Shown: one piece after another, positions 50,561-62,987 of the stretch
Position numbering within the stretch: position 1 is the stretch's first letter
Layout of the letters: every line of letters starts with the position of its first letter
From: Antedon bifida
Lineage: Eukaryota; Echinodermata; Crinoidea; Comatulida; Antedonidae
DNA length: 64,000 nucleotides
Reading direction: 5' to 3'
Assembly (NCBI GenBank): GCA_963402885.1
Contig: OY727093.1
Coordinates: 6,955,501 to 7,019,500, forward strand
Notes under the pieces: generated by a model
Databases searched by the model: none
The model's input: the letters and a program-made list of their open reading frames with translations, nothing else
What the model was told of the DNA's origin: nothing
Made by a program: the position numbers and the translations under genes

Positions 50561-52660
50561 ACAAAATTCAGCAATAAAATCGGTATGCTGCTAAATTATA
50601 ATATCTGTTTTAAAATTCAAATACGGCAACATTTTCATAATAATATTTTCATATTATATTCTATAAAACTAATTTAATTAATATTTACAAAAGCAAACCC
50701 ATGGAGGTACAATGTATTTCAAAATATACTTTTAAAATTACCAAAATCATCAATTAAAATAAAGTAGGTCATCCACTTTCTAGAGAAAGAATAACATGTA
50801 AATGTAATATGTAATTCTAAAAAGTGTTGTTAAAATAGGCAAAAAATCTGACATTTGTAATAGAATATTGGTATATTGTTTAAAGTTCTATTTTGTAATT
50901 ATTTAAACAAATATTATTAAATAATGACCAAATAATGGATGAATGATTTTCATATTTGATAAATTAAGGTTATAGATACATTAAATATGAACAATTATCA
51001 TTATGAAATTAATAATAAAAAGCCAGAATCTAACACATATAGTAAAAAAGAGAATGTCCATTTGCAACATCTAATTTCATATTCCGTACATGACTTGCTA
51101 CCTGCCAAGAAATGCCATTTATTCCCTGTGGAATATTCATAATTTTATCAACATTTTTTCCTTTAAATTAGAATAGTAATGTGTTACTTTCATAGGATTA
51201 TCTATGACTGGAATTATGATAAATGCAATTCTCACTGCTCTATTCTTAGTCTGCCTGTATCAAGAAAATATAAGAAAATGAAATGGTGTTTTTCAGTTTC
51301 ATGTGGCACAATATACAAGAAATCCACTCGATCTCTCAATCTTTAAATGTCATCTTTTCTGTGAAAATCTAGTTTTCACAATGCACTTTTTAAGGAAATA
51401 ATTCAAGTCTTTTTGAAAATTCAGGTGTAGAAAGTTAACTGTAGTGTAAAATTCAAATGCAGCTCAGAAAATCTAGGTTCATTTCAAATGCCCAAAGACT
51501 GAGATTTAACCTCATACAAGAGTCATACTATCATGAATGTAGAGACTGACATATTCTTGGATCCATAGTAGCCTTTTTTTATACAAGGCCTATTTATCAA
51601 CATAGAATCAGATCTGTAGTCATTGAATGCCGAGGATTAGATCTACTGGTTGTGGTCACTGTAAATCTGCCAAGTTGCAATAGATTTTTTACATAATTCA
51701 GTAAAAATAGCGATGATGATTATGTTTAAAGCAGTCCCTGATTCTAATCTCTATAGCCAGTTTATGGAAAAACATATATTTCCTCCATGTTCAGATGATG
51801 AATTATACCGCATTTTGGATTGCTGGCATTTTTGCTTTGAATCTAGTCCACCACAATATTTCAGTTTTCGCCGTTTTGTCTGAAAGTGGTATTACAATTA
51901 CTTAAATACTTCAGTATTATAATTATTTGCAAATGTTATCTTGATGGTTTTTCAAGTGCTATACTATGCCAATGAGTCGATTGCATTAATCATCACGATT
52001 TTGCTGGCAAGATGATTTTCATGGTAAAAATATATCAATTTATTAAAATTCTAAACGAATTATAATGATAATGACAATAATCGGTATATCAATAGAAATG
52101 GACAAGTTGATGAGTTAAAACGTGATGTGGCTATATTTGTTTTATGTCTGCGACGTCTTAATCAATCAGGCGACATGCCTCATTGCTTTGTTATATGCTA
52201 TGGCTCCATGCCATCTTCAAAATATCCACTTATAATTTTGTTAATCTGTCTTTATACGCCTTATATTTACAAGCAAAAATATATTTATTTGATATATAGT
52301 ATTTAGACTTCATTCTCTAATTTATTCATTATTTGTTAATTTAAACACGATAGCTTGTTTCGCCATTATTTATCACAGTACTGTTGTATTCGTTTACACG
52401 GCCGTGTACGTTTATAGAGAAAATTAATTTAATTTTTAAGAAATAGATGAGTAAACCTTGATTGAAAGATCAGTTTTGTTTTTATCCATATCCATGCATC
52501 ATTGCCGCTATTATGTCACGGTCCATTTGGGTATTACATTAACATTAAATATTCTTATTGCCTGCTTATTGCTCAGAAGTGAATTATCATTTTAAGACCG
52601 AATCTCAGCACAGTAGCAGGCTGTCAACAAAAACAATCTTTTGATCAGGTTTAATTAATA

Positions 52661-54545
52661 TTGTCAGTGTTGCTGTAGTTTGTTGATGGTGGTACTGTAC
52701 CTTGGTTGGTAGTTTTGCTGCAGCTTGGTTGATGGTGGCACTGTAGCTTGGTTGTAGTGTTGCTGCAGCTTGGTGGGTAGTTGCACTGCAGCTTGGTGGG
52801 TAGTTGCACTGCAGCTTGGTGGGTAGCTGTAGTGTGGTTGGTAATCTGCAGCTCGGTTGGTAGTGTTGGTGCAGCTTGGTCGTAGTATTGCTGTAACTTG
52901 GTTGATGGTGGCACTGCAGCTTGGTGGGTAGTGGCACTGCAGCTTGGTGGGTAGTGGCACTGCAGCTTGGTTGATAGTGGCACTGCAGCTCGGTTGGTAG
53001 TGGCACTGTAGCTTGGTGGGTAGTGGCACTGCAGCTTGGTGGGTAGTGGCACTGCAGCTTGGTGGGTAGTGGCACTGCAGCTTGGTGGGTAGTGGCACTG
53101 TAGCTTGGTGGGTAGTGGCACTGCAGCTTGGTGGGTAGTGGCACTGCAGCTCGGTTGATAGTGGCACTGCAGCTCGGTTGGTAGTGTTGCTGTAGCTTGG
53201 TTGTTGGTGGTACTGCAGCTTGGTGGGTAGTGGCACTGCAGCTTGGTGGGTAGTGGCACTGTAGCTTGGTGGGTAGTGGCACTGCAGCTTGGTGGGTAGT
53301 GGCACTGCAGCTCGGTTGATAGTGGCACTGCAGCTCGGTTGGTAGTGTTGCTGTAGCTTGGTTGTTGGTGGTACTGCAGCTTGGTGGGTAGTGGCACTGC
53401 AGCTTGGTGGGTAGTGGCACTGTAGCTTGGTGGGTAGTGGCACTGCAGCTTGGTGGGTAGTGGCACTGCAGCTTGGTGGGTAGTGGCACTGCAGCTTGGT
53501 GGGTAGTGGCACTGCAGCTCGGTTGATAGTGGCACTGCAGCTTGGTGGGTAGTGGCACTGCAGCTTGGTGGGTAGTGGCACTGCAGCTTGGTGGGTAGTG
53601 GCACTGCAGCTTGGTGGGTAGTGGCACTGCAGCTCGGTTGATAGTGGCACTGCAGCTTGGTGGGTAGTGGCACTGCAGCTTGGTTGGTAATGTTGCTGTA
53701 GCTTGGTCGTAGTGTTACTGCAGCTTGGTGGGTAGTGGCACTGCAGCTCGGTTGATAGTGGCACTGCAGCTTGGTGGGTAGTGGCACTGCAGCTCGGTTG
53801 ATAGTGGCACTGCAGCTTGGTGGGTAGTGGCACTGCAGCTTGGTCGTGGTGTTGCTGCAGCTTGATGGGTAGTGGCACTGCAGCTTGGTCGTGGTGTTGC
53901 TGCAGCTTGGTTGATGGTGGCATTGTAGCTTGGTGGGTAGTGGCACTGCAGCTTGGTGGGTAGTGGCACTGTAGCTTGGTGGGTAGTGGCACTGCAGCTT
54001 GGTGGGTAGTGGCACTGCAGCTTGGTGGGTAGTGGCACTGCAGCTTGGTGGGTAGTGGCACTGCAGCTCGGTTGATAGTGGCACTGCAGCTTGGTGGGTA
54101 GTGGCACTGCAGCTCGGTTGATAGTGGCACTGCAGCTTGGTTGGTAATGTTGCTGCAGCTTGGTCGTAGTGTTGCTGCAGCTTGATGGGTAGTGGCACTG
54201 CAGCTTGGTCGTGGTGTTGCTGCAGCTTGGTTGATGGTGGCATTGTAGCTTGGTGGGTAGTGGCACTGCAGCTTGGTCGTAGTGTTGCTGCAGCTTGATG
54301 GGTAGTGGCACTGCAGCTTGGTCGTGGTGTTGCTGCAGCTTGGTTGATGGTGGCATTGTAGCTTGGTTGGTAGTGGCATTACACCTGGGTTGGTAGTGGC
54401 ATTGCAGCTTAGATGTAGTATTACAGCTTGGTGGGTAGGGCACTGCATCTTGTGTGTGGGTACTAACACTGCAGCTTGGTTGGCTGTTGCACTGCAGCTT
54501 CGTACATAGTAGCATTGCAGCTTGGCTGGCAGTGGCACTACAGCA
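52661..54545 (+). repeat. 23-bp G-rich minisatellite, about 80 units
   Basis: The consensus unit is 23 bp, with an ACTGCAG start (PstI site CTGCAG) and core GCTTGGTGGGTAGTGG; about 61% G+C against roughly a third in the surroundings. The array is about 1885 bp. Variant units (TTGATGG, TTGATAG, TCGTAGTG, TCGTGGTG) are arranged in higher-order blocks; the same variant succession recurs with a 161-bp (7-unit) offset around 53181 and 53342. Because 23 is not a multiple of 3 and the unit lacks stop-generating triplets on the minus strand, all three minus frames stay open (up to 630 codons) and encode the same 23-residue periodic peptide with PLPTKLQCHY and PPSCSATTHQ. This is array geometry, not a gene. 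It lies in intron 4, sense strand G-rich. Confidence 0.95.
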
Positions 54546-54833
54546 TTTTTTCGCATGTGAATGGCCTTAAGAAATTAAATCTTATAGTTGTTTATTTTGC
54601 GGTATTAATGAAATGTACATTCACGACCTTTTGATGGCAGCTGAGATTCAATTTAGTAATGATGAAAATAAATCATTAATTGAAACTTGATATTATTGCG
54701 ATATCATTGCTAATGCAACAGGTTTATTGAACCTTTTAATGTCCATAACTGAAGTTAATGAAATTAGTTTGATATGCTTAAAATATTTCTAGTGAATTCC
54801 TTAGAAATATCAATTACGTAAATGTGTATTGTA

Positions 54834-54983
54834 TGTAAAGCTCTGTCTACACTATCAAACTTTATGTGTCAAAAAAAATGTGATGTGCTCATATATGGAC
54901 ATGATGATGTCATATCACTACCATATTTGGGTACATCACACTTTTTTGTCAAACTAGTTTGATAGTGTAGACAGAGTTTAACA
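54834..54983 (+). mobile_element. MITE copy 7, full length, best-preserved
   Basis: Left terminus AGCTCTGTCTACACTATC and right terminus GATAGTGTAGACAGAG, about 50-bp imperfect inverted repeats around the core CATATATGGACATGATGATG and one internal 20-bp unit. TA borders both sides (GTA|A... and ...T|TA). It is non-coding. It ends 53 bp before the 3' splice site of the fifth exon. Confidence 0.88.
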
Positions 54984-54991
54984 GATAATAA

Positions 54992-55168
<177 letters not shown>

Positions 55169-58100
55169 TAGTGTTTGTATCAGTCTTCATGTTGTAGGTC
55201 GGAGGTCACAGTTCGCTTCACTGAAAATTAATTTCACTCTTCTCTGGTCATGCTATCATGTTTTAGCTTTGATGCCGCAACTCAACTCAAGTATGACCAA
55301 GGCAACAAGACACTGAACTTGCCTTGCCAAAATACAGTAGCAACTCGTAACGGTCCTTTCATCTTATGTCTGGCTGCGACAAATACCAACAGTACTGTAT
55401 AATGTACATAATCTCCGCAGGGTGCGGTGTTTTAAGGGGCGTGGAACTGATCGTGTCGCAGCCACAGATAAACCCTTATGAGCTCATCATCCTGTTGTTA
55501 GATTTCCTTGGTATAACCCATGATTTTGGTTTTGTTAATATCATATGCATTTCTATGGTTGGTATATTTTCATTTCAAAATAATGCCGGAGTTCAATAGA
55601 GGGTTTCAGACACTTTAAAAAAAAAATGTTTGAAAATGGTCAAATTTACCGAAACAGAAAATATAGAAGAATATTAATTAATAATCAAAGGGAATAATGA
55701 TTTTTGTTTTTATTATTTCATATAAGTAATAATGATGATTATTAGGATTAAGATCAGAAGTTAAGATTCATCTTTCATTGTATTGTTGAAATTCAACCGA
55801 AAAGAATCAGAATTTCAATATTACCAATCTACTTTACGTTTTCTTCTCCGTATAGCATTCAAATTGTTTTTATGTTATTGCATGATGAATTCAGTTACTT
55901 AGTAGTCGCATCAACATTGATGAAAAAAAAAATCTGTTCGAAATTTAAAAAGCGTAATGACTTGTTTATCAGGAGGCTAGGTAAGTATAGCTGAAAGCGG
56001 TATGAAAAAAAGGTCATGAACTCCAGGTATGCAAACTTGTAACAGTGGCGTTAGTCTGACATTTTCATATTTTTGAGGATGTAAACACTAACGTTGGCAG
56101 CTGTGTTATCCGCATATAGATGTTGTATTTTTCTACAAATTGCCTAGGGAATACGTTCTTTATGTTGAAAAATCTATGGACTCAAGCTATTTTATACTAA
56201 CTTTGAAATATGTTAGTAAGAAATATAGTTTTGCTTGGTCCTACTGAATAGCTTGGCTTATGGATTTATAAGATTAGATGCATATTATGCCGCAAGAAAA
56301 ACGCAAATACTTCTAGTCTGATAATTATGCACTTGGTGCAGTTTCCATGGCAACAGTGATGTTAACTAAAATCTACAGTGTTGACGGTAATATATCTAGA
56401 TGCCATACCTTTAGATGATCTGTTTTACATTAAAACTTGGATTCAATATTACACACTTTAAACATTTTCAATTCAGCTTTATGATCAAATATTTGCATTA
56501 ATTTAGGAAAGAATCAATTTTTATGTTTTTAATTCTAGGTTTATAAATAAATATTTTAATTAAACTAATGTTTACAATGTCCTAATTTTAAACAATAAAT
56601 AGTAATAAAATAATTCTGTTGCCCGCTCAATATTAAATTTCTCTTTGCGTGAGACTATCTCTATTTAAATCTATTTAATTATTAAAGATGTTGTATTTTT
56701 GGTATACTCTATATTTATTTTTTATAACATGCCATTCTTCAATGTTTTAATTAAGCCTATTCCAGCACTATAAGAAGAATTGATTATTTGTTGGTATCGT
56801 GTTCCTTCTTATATTCCCCCAGGAATTTAAGCTCCACAATATTATGCCATCATCTATTAGCATCTGTTCATTAATTTTGACGTTCTTACAATCAATTTCT
56901 TGACCTTTCGGAAATCACTGTTCTCTGAGATTTTAATGTTGATTAAGATTGATCCATATTATTTCGTGCCGATACATCAACACCTAATAAATTCTCAATG
57001 TAAACGACTTTGTCAAAATCACCCTTATTTCAATTTAATCTAATTAAAGCATCCAAAGGGTATATAAACAGTAAATCGGTATTAAAATGACGATAGTATT
57101 CGCCAAAAAATCTCAATGATATTTTTGTTTCTTTAGATTGACGGTAGGTGTAGTTGTATATTAAGAGTGATTTCTCATCTGTGGCATGTTTGCCCAAATG
57201 AAAATAATCTATCACACCTCTGGTTTGTTGCTTAATGGGCCATTACGATAGATCTACGACAGATTTGTTGATAGGAGCCGAAAAGACAACTCAATTAGAA
57301 ATTTGAATTAACTCGGCAGTGATTTCTTTTAGCCTGGCAACGTACATTCTGATCCTGCCTAGAGATAAAGTAGCGCTACACATCTGCCTACTAACACGAC
57401 AAACCTTTAATCCTTTGATCTATAAAGCTTTTCTATGTCTGGTAATTACTTACATATTTGGAATAGTTTACTTGAAATGGTGTTATGATTAATAATTACA
57501 AATTACAAAATAATATTTTGACTTAGGCCTACTAGTAAATTTGTTTGTGATATACACTAACATTACTATATATTTTAATGTACCATATACAATGTAACAC
57601 AAATTTTAAAGAAGACTTTTAATATCGCTACAAAATACTTGTACAAAGATATTTGTCAAAGAAACCTGATGTCATTTTTGTAATGCTTTTGAAATTTCTT
57701 TTCAGTTGCCTATCAAAACCTATCTGAGATTGACTTGATGAAAGGTTATACATGTCAATAACTTTTCTATAAAAAAATCTTCAGAAATTCTCAGTTATCA
57801 TTTTCTAAGAAGGGTTTAAAAAAAAAAGAAGTTTCTTTGAGATGCTTATACATTAATGGCCTTTTGAACATTTACGAAACAAACATCTGCAAGAAATAAT
57901 TATTTTTACAAAATAATTTCCAATGGCTATCAGGTGATATGAAGTAAGATGTAATTTGTCTTTAAAACTACTATAACAATTTATGTAAGTAATATTTGTA
58001 GGCCCTACCTTAGAAATAATGAAATATTATAAAATATACACTATGTACCATTTAATTGTCTCAAGTGAAGTATATGTTAATTTTTTTATTAATTTTTTCT

Positions 58101-58224
58101 TAATATCCATTAATTAAAATAGTCGCAACAGACTTTTCTATTCCTTGGTTTAAAATATTGGTACTTTTTTGTGTAACAAAAAGCATATTAAGGACTCTGG
58201 TATTATCTCCATTCATGTTTCTTT

Positions 58225-58252
58225 CATGGAGGTATGAAATTATACCTCCATG
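58225..58252. repeat. Hairpin with 11-bp perfect stem
   Basis: CATGGAGGTAT (58225-58235) and ATACCTCCATG (58242-58252) pair perfectly around a 6-nt loop. It is too short for a typical microRNA precursor, and no longer stem extends outward. Confidence 0.7.
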
Positions 58253-60652
58253 TTTCTTTGTGGAAGATTTCAAGGCAGCCAATCCCTTACTATACAGTGT
58301 ATATGTTGCTAATTTAATAGACCTCCATCAATAGTACAAGTTACTTTAGTACTTCTTCTGTCATTTGCCTCGAGTAAGACACTTTACTTTTTTCACTTGA
58401 ATGAGACATTTTGCAGCTAAAAGCACCAACTGTCACGCATGTGTCTACCATGGGAATAGCATCGTTTTTGGTGGAAATCTGTAGTGTAAAGGAATTGCAC
58501 TTTTTAAAATGTCTACAATGTAAAGGCTTTTAGAATTATCTGTAGAGTATTACCTCTTATTTTCAAGGTTTATATTGTGGCCCTGTCATTTTACCATGAT
58601 TTAAAATCCATATTAAACTATTATTTATAATTATAACATAATAGTACAGTAATAATATTTATTGGTTTTCTCCAAAAATGGAGGAACTCTATCACAACAG
58701 AAGGGTTCGACCCTTACAAACAAAATTAAATACTGTAGTTTACATTATATATACAAAAAAGATCCATAATTATACAATAACACATCAAATGATACAAATT
58801 CCACAGACATTTTCTAGTAAACCATACTATATTTTTCAGTAGATTGTTTGTTTTCAAATGAATCTGAATCACTGCAGGTTTCTTCTTTTTTCTTTGGCAG
58901 TTAAGGTCTTGTTACAAAAACATCGTCTAACTTTATACTCTTCTAATTTCTACCTGCGTGTGTTGATCACCATAAAACCGATTGGATTCTGACTTGTAAT
59001 GGCTTTCTTTTCATTTGTTCAGCATTATTACAGTATATACGATATTAAGCCCCAGATGACTCTTTCTGATCCAATAGAACTAGATTTTCTAATTTGGTGT
59101 TCAACAGCTGCTTTGTAACCTAGTAAAAATCACCAGGTACATACAAACTGTTTAGACAGAAATTCGCTACCTCTCTCCTATGTTGAGAATATTTATTTTG
59201 TTTTTGCTTGCTGGTGTTGAAAACTACTCTCATCCGGCACTGCTGTGGAAATATGGGAAAAATTCCTTGATGATGTTGTTTCTGTACTAGGATCTTCAGT
59301 AACATAAATATAACTGAAACTTGTTAAGATAAAATTAACTCATAAATAAAACAATTTCAGATTATTTCAATTCACTTTCAAGCCACATGGTTCAATGTGG
59401 GAATAATAACATAATTATATGCATACTTTATTGACAAATTCTGTAAAAATAGCATTTTCTCTCTTTCAATAGTGGTAATATATTAAATTTTCTTTATTGT
59501 AATGTAGTAAAAAAATGACGACCATCATATAATTAGATACATTCCAACACCTGCCAGATTATATTGTTCACTATTTGTCTGAATTCTTTATTTAAGATAT
59601 TAGTACCAAATGAAAGAGTTCCAAGCTTCATATGTGATGTAATTTATCTGTAATATTTACATAGTAACTGAGCAATATCGTGACTGTATAACGTCCAGAT
59701 TAAGATACAATAACAAATATTTACTTTTTTCATTCAGTCTAGACGGTTAATATATCTTGGATATTAACTGCTTCAGTCCAGTAAATAGCAATATTAAAGA
59801 GTTGTTCAAGTAGGCATGAAGTCCGCAAAAATAATGTTTCTGTTACGTCTTGTAGATTATCACTTAATTTATTGAGGATTATGGCTCAATTAGTATTGTA
59901 AAAATAATAAAGTAAAAAAGCTTGTTTATGTACTGTACACCTCATCGCCGATAGATACTATTAATAGTAAATACAGCATTTAATGCTTATGTGTTGAGAA
60001 TCATGTATAGTGTTTTAAAGTAATATAGGCCTAAACCTTAATCCCACCAGAGTCTGGTTTTTCTCTTTTTGGTTTTACCGGCAATATTAGTGGTTTTAAT
60101 TGTCTGATCTTTATAGTAGCAGTTGCGTTTTATTATTATAGGATAGAGTTTTTATTTCTAACATCAAATTTGTTTATTTTATTCATAAATCCAGCAATTT
60201 TTTGTAATTTATTTCAAACAATATGTACGAAAATGTCATTTGTAATGTTATCAATTTAGCACAATCAAACATCACTGCACTCGGCAAAACAAACAACTAT
60301 GCCGTGCATGATTTCCATAATTATGTATGTTTCAAGTTTTCGCTACGCTCGTTTGTATTTAAACTCAAGAGAATAGGATGGAAGTCTGGTACGACAGATA
60401 CTTAGGTCGTTGGTGAAGAAGAGTGATAAATTACAATGTTTCTTTATCCATGCAATCTCGCACACGTAGCAAGTTAATTCTTCAAAATGGCGGCTAAGAA
60501 AACTATACGATAAAGATAATTCAGACGACATATAATGAAAACAAACCATCTTTGAATACAACTGATGTATTTATGACTGTATTTATTTTGGAATGACAAA
60601 TCTGATATAAATCAATGCTTCTTTTATATTTGATTCAAATTTTAAAAGTTTA

Positions 60653-60749
60653 AATTTTTTTTAATGAATGTTTACAAATTTTTTGTACTAAATTAGTTAT
60701 AGATTTAAGATAATAAATGATTTTTTTTAATGAATGTTTACAAATTTAT
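60653..60749 (+). repeat. Direct repeat pair, 66 bp apart
   Basis: TTTTTTTTAATGAATGTTTA plus CAAATTT occurs twice, near 60653 and 60719, separated by AT-rich sequence. Small local duplication. Confidence 0.65.
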
Positions 60750-61679
60750 TCTATACAGTTATTTACTAAAATTAAATAATAAATAAATTTATTTATTTCA
60801 CACTTATTTTCTCAATCATTTCAATTTAAAAATGTTTGCAGTAATTAGTCAATTTCTTGTAGATATTGTAATTATAAATCGTAATTAAGTTTTTTTGTTC
60901 TGTTGTTTAGGGTTGACCGATTACTAGCATAGGTATTATAGGCAAAACAAACTGAACGGTATAATTTCATAATAAATCTACTAAAAATTTCTTTCAAAAA
61001 CATACACATATTTGGTATTTGCTTTTACACTAATATACGAGTTCATTTTGTATTTGGTAGAAATTTGAATATAATAGAAAAATAATAAATTAATTAAAAG
61101 TAATTATGAATATTATAACACAATACCTAAATAGTAATACATATTATATTTATATTAATTCTTAATGGAATCAGTTTGTAAAAAATCTATTAAACATTTC
61201 TTTGCAAAATAATTAAATTGCATTTGGCATATTGTTTAATGAGTTGCGTGTGCTTGTATGTGATAATAAAACGCATTCAATTATCAATTTACTGCATTAC
61301 TAAAATGCATAATGGTTAAACATATTTGATTTGTCATCAGTAATGAGGTATTAAAGATTTCGATAATATGGTTGCTCCTGAGCGGTTTTACTGAATTTGT
61401 GGTATAAAATGAATCCCAACATGAATTTAATTGTCTCAAAAATATTTAACTATTCACTATAGTTAGTTTCCAAAAACATACCTAGAATAATTTTAGCTGA
61501 TTCTTGGACTGTATCTATATTATTTAATTATTAAATTATTACAGCATTATAGGCAAATTCTATGATACAGTATCACATATGTATCACAACAGTAATAAAG
61601 TACAGATAATGAATGGTACAGAATGAGTTGACTGTGTTTCGAACACCTTGCTACTTTCATCTTGTCCATCATCACAATA

Positions 61680-61980
61680 ACAGGGACCAATCACAGCATT
61701 TCTTAATTAGCTTAGGAATGTGCTCATCCTGCTATTGATCAGCCAATCAGTTGGAGTCTTTGTCTTGTCTGACAACTAAAGATGGTTTGGCTCAGGATCG
61801 AGACCAGCTGCGGCCGGTGGAAGGGTGCTCTTAAGTTAATGTGTGAAACTAATAAGTTTACTTTAACTCCGATGGAGATTCCACACAAGATTGTGAGGGA
61901 AGACATTAGCTGTAGGACGTATTTTATCATGTCGATCAATTGCTTAGTGATTAATTATCGTGATCCTAATCTTAAAAGTT
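61680..61980. promoter_or_regulatory. Base-balanced patch with two CCAAT boxes
   Basis: GGACCAATCACAG and AGCCAATCAG lie about 55 bp apart (61685-61751), followed by GAGACCAGCTGCGGCCGG. Two CCAAT boxes ahead of a GC-rich stretch could mark an internal promoter or an enhancer. A 67-codon frame (61782-61985) overlaps but shows no domain. Confidence 0.2.
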
Positions 61981-62879
61981 TTTAGGTGCATCTAAACTGG
62001 GACAGATATCTTTAGTGACATTTAGTACCTGATTCTGCTATAAGAAAAACCTAATAGTGTATTAATTAATGACTCCATTTTTACAGCAGAGAGTGGAGCA
62101 TTAATAACCATTTTAAAAATGGTGTTCCCAAAATCACAGTTAGCTAACACATGTTTGTCTTCCAATACCAAGGTCCATGGTTAAATACTGACCTAGTGCC
62201 AGGGATGTAACTCATGACTCTTTAGAAGAGACTTAGTTTTAAGAGTGATAGATTATAAAATAGTTGTTCCATCCTGTAAATGGTGAGTTGCTCACTGTTG
62301 GATACGTATGAAATAAAAAAAAAAATTATCTTTTAACTTATTTCATCTTGAACATAGATTTAGTTGTTCATACTACAGCTTCTTTGTTATTGTTTTTTAA
62401 GCCATTTCATTTCCGTCGGATTGCTGCAGTTCAAAGTATCAAATCAAAGTATTTCATGGGAAAATTTATGTTTAAATAATTAATAAAGCTACTGCTTACT
62501 GAGCTATCTTTGCAATTGTTTCAGATTGATATTAAATATTATCCGTAATTAAGCTTCATTACTTCATCAATTAATTATAAATAAATTTCAAAATCCACAG
62601 TGAGATAATCCACAGCTTTACTATACTAATTAGAACCAGCATCGTGTTACCAGGCAACTATGGAATGTCAGTCTTTCTTAATTAAATTCTTGAGTCATAT
62701 TTCATTAAGCTTACATGGTTCCCTGAGATTAAACTTCAAATAAACCCTTTTTCATGCTCTCTTAATTTTGTTAAAAGTTTATTAAAAAAAGAAGGAGGGC
62801 TTTAACGTATTTGGAAATTATTGAGGCGTAGAGGTAAGATTATTGCTTGGTTGAGGTGGATTAATAACACAATTTGAAA

Positions 62880-62987
62880 CAATCAATTAATAAATCAATC
62901 AATAAACTTTATTACAACTTTGAAGTTGAAATACAATAAAACTTTCAATACAAAATTCATTAAAAAGTAAAACATTGCAAACACACA
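62880..62987 (-). mobile_element. Possible LINE or transcript 3' end on minus strand
   Basis: Read on the minus strand, GTTGTAATAAAGTTTATTG (AATAAA at 62908-62913) is followed by reiterated ATTG/ATTA, a tail type common to non-LTR elements. The minus-strand sequence just upstream is not recognisably coding. Confidence 0.3.

Noticed and set aside
52605..54556. Large minus-strand open frames (340, 530, 630 and 266 codons) resembling a Cys/Gln/Pro-rich repetitive protein
   Set aside because: They overlap in all three frames, encode one periodic peptide and coincide exactly with the 23-bp minisatellite, so they are a by-product of stop-free repeats.
58700..58720. GGGTTCGACCC as tRNA box B
   Set aside because: The T-arm-like palindrome has no box A or D arm at the proper distance on either strand.
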